Shown here in pieces: positions 1-13,667 of a stretch of 64,000 bases of DNA (positions are counted from its first letter, which is position 1; every line of letters starts with the position of its first letter). The stretch is from Syncephalastrum monosporum B8922 (lineage: Eukaryota > Mucoromycota > Mucoromycetes > Mucorales > Syncephalastraceae), in contig JNEN01001216.1 of the NCBI GenBank assembly GCA_000697355.1, forward strand, positions 100,022-164,021, read 5' to 3'. Below the pieces are notes generated by a model. It ran no database searches, had not been told where the DNA came from, and saw only the letters and a list, made by a program, of their open reading frames with translations. A program made the position numbers and the translations under genes.

Positions 1-1716
1 ATGTTGGGCAACTTCATTACGCAAGGGTTTTCCCATGACGGGCGAATATAGCCCGTCCAGTACATAACATATTGCACAAAGCCGTAGAAAAAAAACGAGT
101 CTCGTACTCTAGCAGCCTGACGCGGCTCCGACTGAGCATAATAGCTGCTTGCTTGGCTCCAGTTTGAGAGTCGGCGACGCGTCGGGTTCGTCACAATCGG
201 CCAAGCGCACACAATGGCATTATCGTGGCTTCGCTGCTATGGGGACTGGGGGGGGGGAAGGAATGGACATGAACCTTTCAATCACGAGAAAGAGAGGTCA
301 AAGTCTAAGATGTAGTTAACCAGACGTATGAGGTTCCAGCCAAACACGTATGCATTTCCTGAAATTTAGAGGAACCTACGGTACTGTAGACCTTCCTTTG
401 GAGAACTAGATACCGGGCGATGGCAGCCGTTACTATTTTCCTGCAAGTGACGCTTAAATTGACATCCGTTGAACTCTATATTATGGTCGATGTTAGGTCT
501 ATTCTAGCGCTCAAGTGCTATATAAGACGGATTGCTTTTTCCGTACGTCATACAATGCTTGATCTAGTCGTATCTACTCTTGCCGCCAGGGCATCGCGGT
601 AGACCATCTCTCACGTTTCACTCGAACAGCGGTTAATTCTGCAGCGACTAGTTTCAGGTCAGTCCATTATCGACTCTCATACCCGTAGGAGAATATTGGT
701 GCGTCATCTGTATTGTCCCTCGTATCTAGAAGTGAATCATTCCCGAAGAAAAACATGTAAGCTTCTGAGTTACAGCCAGGGCACACTAGGACACAAAAAA
801 ACACCGCGTAGATATATACACTAGCTTGATACAAGCGTACGGCGTGACTGCAATATATAATGGAGCACACAGATGTGTTAGTACGTGCCTGCAATCCTGG
901 CCACAAGTATACACCCAGATGCATATATAGTAGAAATAAAGCAAAAGACAAAAGTCTCAGACAAGAATGGAGACTGATATCCATGTATCTGGTAAGCTGT
1001 TGCTTTAGTGATGTCTCAACACTAGCAGTAATATCTGTGTCGAGGGCTGTTCTGACGAAAAGAGCACAAACTATGGTAGAGACCTACTCGTTTTATCAGA
1101 TATTACTGGCATTTACCCTAGCATCTCCTCCTTTCGAATATAGCACGCTCTTCATCTTTGTTGAACATAATCATAATAGTCACACATGCCAGAGAATTCG
1201 TCATCAAAATGAGCTCTTAGAGTGAAGAGCACATGCATTATCATTATCTGACATGCGGTCTGACAGGTTGCCTCAGTAGTAGAGATAGAAGCAGCCACAG
1301 ATATGCTTTTCATTCTTTCTTTTTAATAGAAGCGCGGTGAGATGGGTGTCGTGGCGGGTATTGAAGATACGTCATGGTTTCTCAATGCATTGACACCGCA
1401 GAAGTATGAAGTGCGCATTTGCTCTTCCACGAAGCCAAGATCTTGTATCCGTAAGGATCGTGTGGCCTCGTGCTCATTCATATAAACCGCAGTGCATCGT
1501 AGAAAACAGAGCGAAGCCTGCGTGTGTACGCATGCGTGAGCACGTGAAGAATGCATGTGCGTGTATTTTATGACAAGAATAGATAAAACGAGAGGATATT
1601 CGTTTTCGATGCGATTATTTACAGGTGTGATAAGCATAAGTTTATAGGAGAGGATCGGCTAGAGAGAATCATAGAAGAAAGTGAGGGTCAGTAATGGCAT
1701 ATGATGTGATCACGAC
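1..1716. other. Gene-free left edge
   Basis: No open frame here shows family resemblance, splice structure or sustained coding composition. The sequence is AT-rich with scattered stops on both strands. It holds a G homopolymer near 247-257 and many short TATA-like stretches. I see no tRNA or repeat array. It lies downstream of the phosphatase gene that ends at 1717. Confidence 0.5.
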
Positions 1717-2651
<935 letters not shown>

Positions 2652-2895
2652 TAGCAAAAAACACTCTATGAAAGAACAAGGCAAGCGGTAATTCAATTGT
2701 GGTTAGTGGACAACCGATCGAGAAACAAGAAACAAAAAGTGAAAAGGAAAACTGGAGACACTTTAATCGGCCCAGCCAGTTGTCTGTGCAACCCTCAGCT
2801 CAATTCAATCGATTGCCAAGAAGCTCTCTTACTTATTTTTTATTTCTTTTCTTTGCTTCTTTCTCCCTTCACCGTAATACAACCTTATATTTGTC

Positions 2896-4188
2896 ATGTC
2901 CAGTGGTTACCAGCGAGTAAGTGCCCTATCTTTGCTGCCCATTTCCAGTCTACTAATTCTCCCGAATGAAAGGTGCCCGCAGCCGATGACCCTCTCGAGG
3001 CTCACAATGTGGATTCGAACCGTCACCACTTCAATCCCTCCTCACCGCCATTACTGCCCATCACACAATCATCACCGCCACTCACGCCCTCTCGAAGGCC
3101 ATCTGCTCCAGCCCTCAATCGTCAACGGACCGATTTAGAAGAAACCTTTGGCGAAAGTTTCGATGACGACGAAGACGACAACGACGATAATCACGACGAA
3201 TCGCATCGTTTACTCCCCTCTCGTACAGCCCTGCCGCAGCCTCCCGCTTCTACCACTTCTGCTTCCTCGTCCTCTTCTTCCTCGAACCTCGTCCCACCCA
3301 CCGTTCACCACCGGCCACGGAGTACGAGTCGGCCCGCTGTTCTGCCTGTCACGAACGACGGTGTCTTCTCCAATATGGCGGCCAAACCTGACACAGAGGC
3401 CGACAAGCTCGATGAAACACCTCCGGTACGTCCTTCAATGCCTATTACATAGAGCACTATAACCTTATACATCACACATCACAACAGGCATATGAAGAAG
3501 CCGCAGCAGATTCGACACCGCCGTATTGGCAGACTACGGTGATTGCGCCGCCAGGCATGGGAGACATTATCCTCGTTGAAGGCATGCCCGTCGGAAATCT
3601 GTTCAACTATGCCTGGAACCTCTTGGGTAAGCAAAGGATAGCGCCTTTTTCTCCTGTAGAGAAGGGTTAGATCGTTACTCATGCAATCTTCTACTTTGCC
3701 GTTGTCTGTCTACAGTGTCAGCTAGTTTCCAATTCGTCGGCTTCATGTTGACCTACTTACTCCATACATCCCATGCAGCCAAGGTAAGACCACGTCATGT
3801 CACGTTGTTTCGATAGGATGGTCAACTCATGCCTTATATCCAGCAAGGATCTCGGGCAGGTCTTGGTATTTCTCTCATCCAATATGGTTTTTATATCCGG
3901 AGTCGTAAGTCTTTGAAGCGTTTGGTCAATGTGTGCTTATATTCATATTGACTTCTAGGTGGGTCCTTGGATGAGTTTGAGTATTCCGACGACGGCGAGA
4001 GCGACGATAACAAAAACAAAGACAGTAACAATGGTGACGACGAAAGCAGCACCAACGCCGATATCATTGCATACTTGCTGATGCTCATCGGCTGGTTTAT
4101 CATTATCCGGGCCAATGTGGACTACATACGGGCGCGGAAGATGGAGAAAATCATCGCAGCTGAGCCCTCTGTCGAAAACATGGTGTAA
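2896..4188 (+). CDS. BSD2: Bsd2/NEDD4-family-interacting (Ndfip) membrane adaptor
   Basis: Adaptor that recruits Rsp5/NEDD4 ubiquitin ligases to endosomal and Golgi membrane cargo, including metal transporters. Six exons: 2896-2916, 2973-3425, 3488-3626, 3716-3783, 3844-3904, 3959-4188; 323 residues. Seen: a long acidic, Ser/Pro-rich cytosolic N-terminus, a PPAYEEA motif (PPxY, the WW-domain ligand) across the exon 2/3 junction, then the family core PPYWQTTVIAPPG and LVEGMPVGNLF, hydrophobic segments around FVGFMLTYLLH and GLGISLIQYGFYI, an acidic insert and a last membrane segment (YLLMLIGWFIII). This matches DUF2370/Bsd2 topology of three membrane spans. The coding part of exon 1 is only seven codons. 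Downstream, 4300-4500 is pyrimidine-rich. Cargo is unknown. Confidence 0.9.
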
Positions 4189-4499
4189 ACCACTCTATAT
4201 CATCTGTCTCGTGCCTTTTTCTGGCGACTGGCCTGTACTCCTATATATCATTTCACACGCACAGCACTTGTTATCCCCTGTTCTTTCTTCTCCTGTCTCT
4301 TCCAATTATCCTTTTCTGGGTTCTTCATATCTTCTCTCCCGTCTTTTCCTCCTCCCCCCCCCCCCTCCGCCTTCTCTTCCTCTTACTTCGCCAACATTTC
4401 TCTCTCTTTCTTTCTCAAAGCCAAATCAATCGTCTCATACTCTTTTCTTTTTGTCAAGTAAATCGTGAAAGCCTTGGTCGACGCCGTTGCCATGGAGTT

Positions 4500-4525
4500 T
4501 ATATATATATATATATGTATGTATT
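4500..4525. repeat. TA/TATG microsatellite
   Basis: Short alternating TA run passing into TATG units, in the space between the Bsd2-like gene and the small minus-strand gene. Probably a neutral simple repeat in overlapping 3' UTRs. Confidence 0.6.
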
Positions 4526-4609
4526 TATGGATAATGCATTATGAATTGAATGCGTATTGAGGAGGATGCGGTACAATCAGATGATATAGCAGTAAATTTT
4601 CTTTCTGTT

Positions 4610-4866
4610 TTACTTTCGGTAGTTCTTGCTCTCCTTCTCTAGGTTTTCCTTGAAGACCTTCACAAACTCATTGCCGGCCTGGGTACCTTGAAGAGCATGT
4701 GAGTATTGCAATGACATCCATGCGCTATTGTAGAGAACCTACCTTTGTTGGTAATAGTAGAGACGTGCTGATGAGTCTTGGCTGCCATGCGATGGAATGT
4801 AGGGCTCGCAAGTAAGCGCTCGGTAATAAAGCTGGAGAGCCAGAAATTAACAAGACGTTGGAACAT
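4610..4866 (-). CDS. Small conserved-looking protein, probably mitochondrial (66 aa)
   Basis: Two exons, 4866-4743 and 4686-4610, joined by a 56-nt GT-AG intron; 66 residues. The N-terminus MFQRLVNFWLSSFITERLL is amphipathic with Arg and no acidic residue near the start, followed by FHRMAAKTHQHV and a charged C-terminus ending KESKNYRK. I do not recognise the family with certainty; the shape resembles small fungal mitochondrial inner-membrane or matrix-associated proteins. The clean intron phase and sensible C-terminus support a real gene despite its size. Divergent from the deoxynucleotidase gene, 501 bp away. Confidence 0.65.
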
Positions 4867-5367
4867 GATCGTGGAAGCAAAGAAAAATAACAAGGGGTGT
4901 GTCACCCTACCAGAATCTATACATTCGAAATACTCGCATTTGATTGGTCGACTCTCTTGCCATTGTCGTATCGCATCACCCACCAGTACCCAGAGTCTAG
5001 AATCTTCGTAACCATCTGCTCGTCATACGAGACGCCTGCTGTGTGCATCTGCATAACGGCTAGAATTTTTGACAAAGTAATGTGTAGTAATGCAAACTTA
5101 GAGAAGATAAGTAACGGTAATTCATGCGTTGCTATGACGCTCTCCCTCGTACATTTTTGGGCCATTCTCTTATTATTGCTATCCCTATTGCTACTACGTC
5201 TAAACTTACTTTGGAGAGCTACAGATCAAAGGCAGAGCAATCGACAAAAATAGAGGGAACTGAAGCCTCTGAAACTTCATTCAATGTGTTTACCACGACA
5301 GTAAAACTCCTGCATGCAAGTATTTCACTGGGATTGAAAGAACCGCGTTGCACGTCTTTTCCCAATT
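4867..5367. promoter_or_regulatory. Divergent intergenic region
   Basis: About 500 bp between the divergent start codons of the small minus-strand gene and the HDDC2-type gene. It must contain both promoters. I see no convincing TATA box or repeat, and no further gene. Confidence 0.4.
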
Positions 5368-6222
5368 ATGGCACAGCCCACAAGTGCAGCAGGCGTCATT
5401 CGTTTCCTGCATACCATTGAGAACCTGAAGGCATGCGACATACCGCACTTAGAATAACACTATTGACGTATGCTTTCTACTTTAGCGGACCAAACGGACA
5501 GGTTGGCTGGATAATGGTGTCAAACAGCCCGAATCGATTGCTGACCACATGCACCGCATGGGCGTCATGGCTATGCTCATCAACGATCCAAGCCTCGATC
5601 AAAACAAGTACGCTATCCTTATCCCTTAACAACCTATTCATGCTCTTTTGACTGGTTCGTAGGTGCATAAAAATGGCGATCGTCCATGATCTCGCCGAGG
5701 CGACGGTGGTAAGTCACGACGCCAAAAATACACGGAAGGGAAGGCTGAGTGACGTAGGGTGATATCACGCCACACGCAGGCGTGAGCAAGGAAGACAAGT
5801 ACCAGATGGAAAAGGTACAGAACCTTCTGGAGACGTAAATCAATCTAGACTCACGCCGATATCATGATGACATCGTACCCTTTTCATGAACAGAATGCAA
5901 TGCAGGATTTCCAAGCCTTGCTCGGTGACACCGACACCGCACGCGAAATCGTTGCGCTTTGGCAAGAATACGAAGACGCCTCCACCAAAGAAGCCCTCCT
6001 TGTCAAGGACCTTGACAAGTTTGAGATGATCGTCCAGGCGCTGGAGTACGAGAAATGTAAGTCGGGTCCAGACAAACCATTACTTTGTTTTCGAAATATT
6101 CACCGCCATCAGCCGACAACAAATCGTTACAGGGCTTCTTTGACTCCACCCAGGGCAAGTTCAACCACCCGACCGTCAAGGCCTGGGCGGAAGCACTTTA
6201 TGCCGAGCGGGCTACCCTTTGA
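5368..6222 (+). CDS. YGK1: HD-domain 5'-deoxynucleotidase (HDDC2/Ygk1/YfbR-like)
   Basis: Metal-dependent HD-family phosphohydrolase that removes the 5'-phosphate of deoxynucleoside monophosphates. Six exons: 5368-5430, 5486-5607, 5663-5708, 5758-5814, 5894-6056, 6113-6222; 186 residues, the usual family length. Seen: [22 protein letters not shown] (metal-binding His), [11 protein letters not shown] (the HD pair plus Glu), GDITP, and [20 protein letters not shown] near the C-terminus. The start [18 protein letters not shown] aligns with the family start. The first intron (5431-5485) begins with GC rather than GT; no GT in the stretch gives a frame-consistent product. Cytosolic nucleotide-pool housekeeping is inferred. 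Confidence 0.92.
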
Positions 6223-7734
6223 AGACATCGATGATCCAACAAACAAAAGTTATATATAGATACATCATTCAGTGGGAGATCAGTACCGATTGCAAATACA
6301 TCGTGTTAAGGAGTCACCGTGTACCCAGAAATCTCTCCCATCATTGTCCTTCCATCTCAATACATAAAACAAGTTATATCCGGCAGATGGGAAATGGATT
6401 TGAGGTGATCCACCTCGATGATCAAGCGAAAGCCGAAAATACAAAAATCAATAAAATAGGAAGTAGGATCACATGGGCCCGTCTGCGCCAAGTGAAGCCT
6501 TAGTTCGCATATAATACTTATTAAACCGAGTCTGAACCATGAACAACACACAGAGTAGATTGTGTACACTTCTTCTACTTGCAATCCGTATCTAACTTTT
6601 CAGAATTGACAAACAATGGAAAACGTTAATTATAAACATTCCTCCGTATGATGAAATCCCTTTCATAACAAAACGGAAGAAAGGATCGAATTGCGTACAT
6701 GTGTTTGTCCTGCACAACCAAGCCGCGTACTCGGCTTTTCTGCTATCTTTTTTCTTTTCATACTAAACTATGTAGCTCATGCACAGGCAAAATGCACTAT
6801 CCAAAAAATAATGCAATAAGACAATGCGTCACCGACCAATTGGAAATGTTTCCCCAAGAGATTACATTTTATTGCGCACAGTTTTTGTTACTTTTTACCA
6901 TTTTGTACCATGACCCCTCCCTTCCCCCCGCTCCCGTCCTAATGCGCTTACCTGTAGTAAGCATTAGTCCAGAAATGATTTGTCTGATGCGGTTGGGGTT
7001 GCTATGTCACTCATATGCAGGTCCTTGCTTGCCTCTTTGAATACTGCGTTCTGACAATCCATACCACACAAATATATAGACGCACACACTTGGTAGGAAA
7101 TTGCAATGTAGGTATTGACACTTCCCCACTTCAGTCGTGTACGGCTTCTCGGGCCGGGTTTGTTTATGTTGCTAAGAAAACCGTCTGTACAAAACAGACA
7201 AAGGCCTTTTTCGTATAACAATTCTCCAATCATGTACGAACCAGCCAGCAGACGAGATAGGAGTCTGGTGTTTACGAATTATCATGCTTATACGCACACA
7301 AACAACTTTACACTTTATTTTCTATCGTCGTCGTACTGCCAAGTGCCATCATCATGCAAAACGACAAGGTGAAATCAACTGGACATCATGGAGAATGCAC
7401 GCTTTCCGGTCATCATGTTAGTTATTAGGTTGTGGTTACTTCCGGGTCAAAGAGAGCTCGTCTTTAAATGCATCCGACCAACGCGACTCTTCGTTTGAAG
7501 CTTTTCTTTCTTTTTTCTTTTCTTTTGTTGCCTGTCTATTCTGTTTATCTTTCTTGTTTCTTTCTTCTTTCCCTACTACTTTAAATACTTTCTTTCAGAT
7601 TCGGCTTTCGTTGCACAGCTACCTGCATCGTCGCACATTTATTAGAAGGACACAAACCAGCATCTTTTCCGTGACGACTACGAAGGCTCAAAGCATTTGA
7701 ATTCGATACTTCTTCATCTGATCGACTCCATTCC
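6223..7734. other. Intergenic region, no gene seen
   Basis: No ORF shows family resemblance. The last 250 bp before the transporter start at 7735 are strongly C/T-rich on the plus strand (7500-7600), a common feature of fungal promoters and 5' UTRs. The rest is AT-rich and unstructured. Confidence 0.5.
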
Positions 7735-10037
7735 ATGACCCACAAAAGACACCGTTCGCAATCCTCCTCCAATAGCAAGACAGGAACCTCCGATGCCAAT
7801 GCTTTGGATGCATCTTCTAGTTCAACTGGATACCCAGCGACCATGCAGGCCCGTCGACCCATGGAAGAAGAACATCACCCTTCTCCTCAGGGATATAATG
7901 ACATCCATCCCATCGATATCACCTCGGCAGAGCCGCGTGTGCACCACCTTGAGAGAGAAGAAAGTCATTACATGTACCATGACACAACCTATCCACGCCG
8001 CCATCATGGAAGTCGCTCACGGCATTCGTCAACCACCACCGTGACTACCACAGCTTCCTCTGATGGTCACGAAACGAGCCATACCATCATCGTCCCCTCG
8101 CCAGTCCAGCAAGAAAGCTCCGATGAAAAGGACTGGCTTCCTAAGCAAAATGAAAAGCAAGCGAACGAATCCATCGGCGACGCAGAGGCCCTCACCACCG
8201 GACCCAAGAACTTTATAGCCGGGTACGACGGCCACGGTGGCGGCAGCTTAAAGACCCACCCGCTCGCATGGATTGCTTTGTTCTTTTTAGTTGTACTGCG
8301 TTCGGCCGTGTCCATCTTTCAGAACACATTTAGCCCGATCCCGAAAACGGTCGCGCACTATCTCAGTGTCGATCTCTCGGCTGTTAACTGGATGTTCAAT
8401 ATCCAGGCTGTCGTCTATATTGGACTCAGTTTTTTTACGGGCTGGATATTTGAGCGCTTCGGCACAAAGAAATCCGTAAGTTATCCGACTTTTGATCATC
8501 TTCCCAGCTGTCGTCATGTATTGATGGAACTCGGCCTTTTTCCCTCAGCTTATTCTTGCTGGTATTGTCACCGCCATCGGATGCTGGATTCGCTGGGTTG
8601 CTGTCCTAATTCATCCGCCGTCCTTTCCTATCATGATGATCGGCCAAGTCGTGGCGTCCGTCGGCAGTCCACTGACGCTCAACATTATGACCAAGGTAGG
8701 GATGAATTCATGCTTGCTTTATCCTTGCCAAGATGCCATGAATCATTGACATTTGATGCATGGTTTTTTTTTTTTACTCTTTTTTCCGTTAGTTTGCGGC
8801 AGTATGGTTTCCAGAAGATCGACGAGCCACGGCTGGCATGTTTGTCGGTAAATTATACACAGGCTACATCTTGCATCGTTCTTCTCCCGCTCACCTTTAT
8901 TAGCCTCCAACTATGGTGGCATGGTGGCCATGTTTCTGATGCCTGCCGTAGCAACGGGCGAAGATAAGATCGAGACGACGGTACGCTTTTTTTATTTTTA
9001 TTTTTTATTTTTTGCTGGTTGCATAAGAGTAATATATTATCATCCTAGATCATCATGGTAGCTGCTATCTGCACAGCTGCGGTCGTCCCGCAGTTCTTTA
9101 TCCCAGCCAAGTCTCCCGTGCCGGTATCCTTCGAACCCCCCGCGGATGAACACACCCCGACCGAAAAACCATCTTTTCTGCGGTGCACGATCCAGCTTAT
9201 GAAGATGCCGCCTTTTTGGATTCTCTGTGGTATCCACGGCATCAACGTCGGCCTTAGCATCGCTTGGGGCGCTCTCCTCAACCAGGCCATTACGCCTTAT
9301 GGCTACTCTGACTCTCAGGCGGGTAACATGGTTGCTGTCGCCATGGCAGCTGGTGCCATTGGTTCCTGTACGTGGAAGTCAACAGAGAAATGAAAATTTG
9401 GACTCATCCTCTGCATAGTGGCGGCCGGTCCCATGTTGGATCTTACCAAACGACACAAGCTGTTTCTCAAACTCATGGCTCCTTTCATGTGCAGCACATA
9501 CATTGCCCTCATCTTTATCAGTAAGCCAGTTCGTTTGCATGAATCTTTGCCTCGTGTATTCATGCAACATGGTCCCATTCCTAGTTAAGCCCGATTCCTT
9601 TGCAGCCATCCTCTACGTCAATGCACTCAACAACTTTTTCCTCTCCTTCATGGTCCCGACTGTGGTCGAGCTGGGCGTCGAAGGTATGTCAATCTTGTGC
9701 ACATTTTAGAAAATCATCATCGGCTATACACAGCTTCTTATCATCATCTACAGTGTCCTGGCCAATACCTGAATCTATCTCCACGTCCATCTTGTGGCAA
9801 TGCGCTCAGGTGGTCGGCTTTGTCCTGGTCCTTATACTTGACAAGTTCCGTGACCCGACCGGCAGCCCACCCGACAACATGTACCGCGGTCTCATCTTCC
9901 AGGCATCCATGGCCGGCGCCAGCGTGATTTTGAGTGTTATTTACAATGGGCCAATGAAGCGCACGGACGCCCAGGAGGCTCAAAAAGCTTCCAGGTTAGA
10001 GCGTCAATACACGCGTGATGCTGGAGTCGGCACATGA
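7735..10037 (+). CDS. MFS transporter, SLC49/FLVCR-MFSD7-like
   Basis: Twelve-span major facilitator predicted in the plasma or an organelle membrane. Eight exons: 7735-8475, 8549-8695, 8793-8847, 8904-8980, 9049-9367, 9419-9520, 9585-9683, 9754-10037; 607 residues. Seen: a hydrophilic Ser/His-rich N-terminus of about 175 residues, then WIALFFLVVLRSAVSIFQNT, VNWMFNIQAVVYIG, GWIFERFGTKKS (MFS motif A region), GQVVASVGSPLTLN, VWFPEDRRATAGM, and late in the protein SWPIPESISTSILW. WFP-x-RATA and the proline-rich PE(x)S signature are typical of FLVCR/MFSD7 (SLC49), whose animal members carry heme or choline. The substrate cannot be read from the sequence. Convergent with the RLI1 gene, 293 bp apart. 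Confidence 0.8.
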
Positions 10038-10330
10038 TCATACTATTATACACACATATCGCATAATCTTACTCCTACTTGTCATAAACCACATATTTTT
10101 CATTTATGCGACATAACGTTTAAAATTGATGTTGGCCAAAAAAAAAGAAAGGCCTTGTATATATGACTTTATGTTACTTTTCACCTACTGCATGTCAATG
10201 TGAATGGGGGTGGATGGGGGTGAGTGCCAAGGTATAAGGCACATTTTTTCTTAAAGAGAGAAAGAGAGAGAAAAGAAAGAGAAAGAGGGCGTAAGCGAAA
10301 ACAGAGGAAGAGTAAGGGAGATGATGAAGG

Positions 10331-12355
10331 TTATTGTTCCATGAAGAAGTAGTTGCCGCTTGACTTTTGTTCCTGGTCCATCTGAGAGTCTTGCTTGTTG
10401 ATTCTTGGTCGGTAGTTGGAGGGATCGCGACGGAAGGTGATCTCGAGCGAGGCCAAGAACTTGTTCATACCCGACATGAGAGACTGGGGAGCGTTGGCAA
10501 TGGCGTGCACGGACGGCTTGCCGTCGTAGACAACGACACGGTCGGCAAGGTAGGTGGCCATGATGAAATCGTGCTCGACAATGAATGCAGTGCGTTTGAA
10601 ATGGACAATGAAGCGCTTGATGACCTTGGCAGCAATGATACGCTGCTCGGAATCGAGGTAGGCAGAGGGCTCGTCAATCAGGTAGATATCGGCGGGCTGA
10701 CCGAGGGCAAGGATGATAGCGACACGCTGCAACTCACCACCGGACAAGTGGGTCACTTCCTGGTCGATAATAGATTCGATGTTGAGCGGTTTAACGACAT
10801 CGGTCTGGAACTGCGGGTTCAGGAAGGCGGCCTTGATCTTTTTCAAGAACAGCATGCGGACAGTGCCGGGGAACTTGGGCGAGATCTTCTGGGGCTTGTA
10901 GGACACGTTAAGCTCAGGCACCTTCTTTTCGCCGTCGGGCTTGAGCAGGCCAGCCAAGAGACGGATAAAGGTCGTCTTGCCCGTACCATTCTGACCCAGC
11001 ATAACGACAATCTCCGAATCGGTAAACTCGCCAGCCTGGACCTCGAGCTTGAAGTCACCGAGGGTCTTGGTCATGTAGGGGTACTTGTAGTTACGGTCCT
11101 TGGCGATCGCAATGTCCTCGGCCTGCTCGGCAATGCGGAAAGTAAGCGATTCCTGACGGAAACGCAAGTTCTCGGAACGGATGTGACCGTCCAAGAAAAT
11201 GTTGATACCATCACGGACGGAGGCGGGCAGGGTCACAACACCGTACACGGACGGCATACCGTACAGAATACAGACATAGTCGGACAGGTAATCCAGGACG
11301 GACAAATCGTGCTCGACGACAATGATGTACGTTTCGGCCGACATGAGCGAGCGGATAACACGGGCAGCGTTCAAACGCTGCTTAACATCAAGGTACGACG
11401 ACGGCTCGTCAAACATGTACACGTTGGCCTGCTGGACAGCGACGACACCGATCGCGAAACGTTGCAACTCACCACCCGAAAGCTGACCAACCTCACGGCC
11501 CAAGACACCCTTCAGCTCTATAGAACATCGTTGCATGCTTTGTCAGCACGCGAGAAAAAAAAAAGAAGCTCGCCCACGCAGTGTGCAATTCTCTTACCGA
11601 GCTCGTCCACCATCTCATCAAAGTTGTTACGCTGGTGCTTATCCTGAAGGAGTTGGCCGACCTTGCCGGAGACAACCTTGGGAATGTGATCGACGTACTG
11701 AGGCTTGATGATGGCCTTCAGGTTATCCTCGAGAATCTTGGTGAAGTAGTTCTGGAGTTCGGAGCCACGGAAGTGCTTCAGGATATCCTGCCAGTCGGGC
11801 GGGTTGTCGAATTGGCCGAGGTTGGGCTTCAACTTGCCGGACAAGATCTTCAAGGCTGTAGACTTGCCGATACCGTTGGTGCCGACCAGACCCAGGACCT
11901 GGCCCGGACGGGGCACGGGCAGACGATGCAGCTTGAATGAGTTGGCCGAGTAGCGGTGGGTGAGCTCGCTCTCGAGGTTGGTGGGCAGGTTGATGATATT
12001 GATCGCGCCGAACGGGCATTTCTTGGGGCAGATACCACAACCAATACACAGCTCCTCAGAGATGAACGCAATCTTGGACGTCGGCTCGACCTCAATACAG
12101 AACTTGCCTATTACATAGATAAATATTGTACCCTTGTACTCTTTCTCTTGCGATCGTTTCTTGTCTTACCCATACGGTTCACAGGGCAGGACTTTTTACT
12201 GTTTTCAAAATAAAAAAAAAAAATAAAATATTCAGGTTACTCAGCCATCCTAGACGCGATCACTAGATCTGAAAGAATTACCATTCCTGACGACATTTCT
12301 TCGGCTTGCACTTGTCCGGATTGATAATAGCAATACGGGTGAGTTTGTCGCTCAT
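10331..12355 (-). CDS. RLI1: Ribosome recycling ATPase Rli1/ABCE1
   Basis: Iron-sulfur ABC ATPase that splits ribosomal subunits after termination and acts in 40S export. Exons 12355-12282, 12198-12170, 12107-11598, 11517-10331; 599 residues, like the family (about 600). Seen: [20 protein letters not shown] start, an N-terminal Cys cluster, the ferredoxin-like [16 protein letters not shown], Walker [10 protein letters not shown] and GQNGTGKTT, signature [12 protein letters not shown] and [12 protein letters not shown], Walker [11 protein letters not shown] and [10 protein letters not shown], and the ABCE1 hinge region. The two introns in the N-terminus cut the first Fe-S cluster region into small exons; exon 2 is 29 nt. 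No catalytic residue is missing. Confidence 0.98.
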
Positions 12356-13667
12356 TGTCAAAGTAACGATTCAGAGAAAAAGTGGGGAGTAGTAAGAGAG
12401 CGCGACAAAAACTGTACCCATTGATTCAACGCAAACGTTCCCGTAAAAAAAAAGCGTGACTGTTTCCATTTTTGACGAATTCCATATGCCTATATGTGAA
12501 TTCAAAAGTCGTGCCTGACTCTTTCTTTTTTCTTCCTGCAAGTTGGCTAGACAACACCTTTTTTTTATTTCATGTAGAAAATCTATAGACAGTAATTAAA
12601 GGAACCATGCTATTAAAGTAATCAAGCAACATGTCTACGAGAATGCTATGAAAAGGACACTCGAAAGATCCAGCGCCGCCATTAATCGAATTAGTGGTTT
12701 TTGAGTTGTTGCCATTTGCACATCTAAATTAAAAGCTTACTGATTATATTGCATTTCTGTATAGGCGAACGCACCAAAAGGGAAAAGCTATACCGTACGT
12801 ATGCTACTTTTGCGATAAGACGAAATCCTATGGAAAAGGTAATGTAAAGTATGAAGGGTAAAACATATGTGTATCGCGAAAGACTGCTTTCAGTGTGAAT
12901 GGAAAAAAAAAAAAAAAAAAAAACGAGTGATATTGGCTTCAACTATGCCTTGTGTCATTCGAAAGTGTGATAATACCGGTGCAAGTGCATAATATAATGT
13001 AGGCCGTATGGTCTTTTTTTCGTGGTTTTTATATTATGAAGGAGCAGCATACAAGGTCACAGCTTTCGCCTATGACAATGCTATTGTAAAGGATACTGAA
13101 CAAGATGATGAATGGTGTAAATGCAACAAAGCTCCTACTAAGACGTACAAATTAACACCATGATTCAGAGACTTGACACAATCAATCCATCGTGGAATGG
13201 TGCAGAGCAACTACCAATCGGCTTTATTCTTTAAATGAATTGGTGCACGCCGTGAATGGTGCTCCATTAGTGCACAGGAACAGGGCGTAAGGTGGCTGCC
13301 ATTTGCTGTAGCAAAAATAAAAATAAAACAAAAAGTTACAATTGTACCCTGTGTGTTCATTCATTCATTATAATTCATTATATCGAATTTCACTTCTGTA
13401 CGCAGACAAAGCTGACGATCAAAATTATTCCAATTCCCCCGTGCGTGGCAAATTTTTTCTCTAAAAATTTTTTGTGCAGTCAACCGGAGTGCCAATTCTA
13501 CAAAAACCTACAAAATTTACTCAAAACCAGTGGGATGCACCTCCCATGCTCTTCAAAATGTGTATCTTTTGCAAAATAAGGAGTCGAATGAATATAATAT
13601 ATAATTTTGTAAATGTCAATAAATATATTACTGAAATAAAAGATAGGTACAGTAGTAATGAATTGAA
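12356..13667. other. AT-rich intergenic region upstream of RLI1
   Basis: No gene seen. It contains the RLI1 promoter, a 21-nt A homopolymer at 12903-12923 and many short A/T runs. The AT content rises towards the tRNA gene at 13668. Confidence 0.5.

Noticed and set aside
10367..11647. 426-codon plus-strand ORF antisense to RLI1
   Set aside because: It is the shadow of strongly biased codons on the other strand; the translated product has no family resemblance while the minus strand encodes ABCE1.
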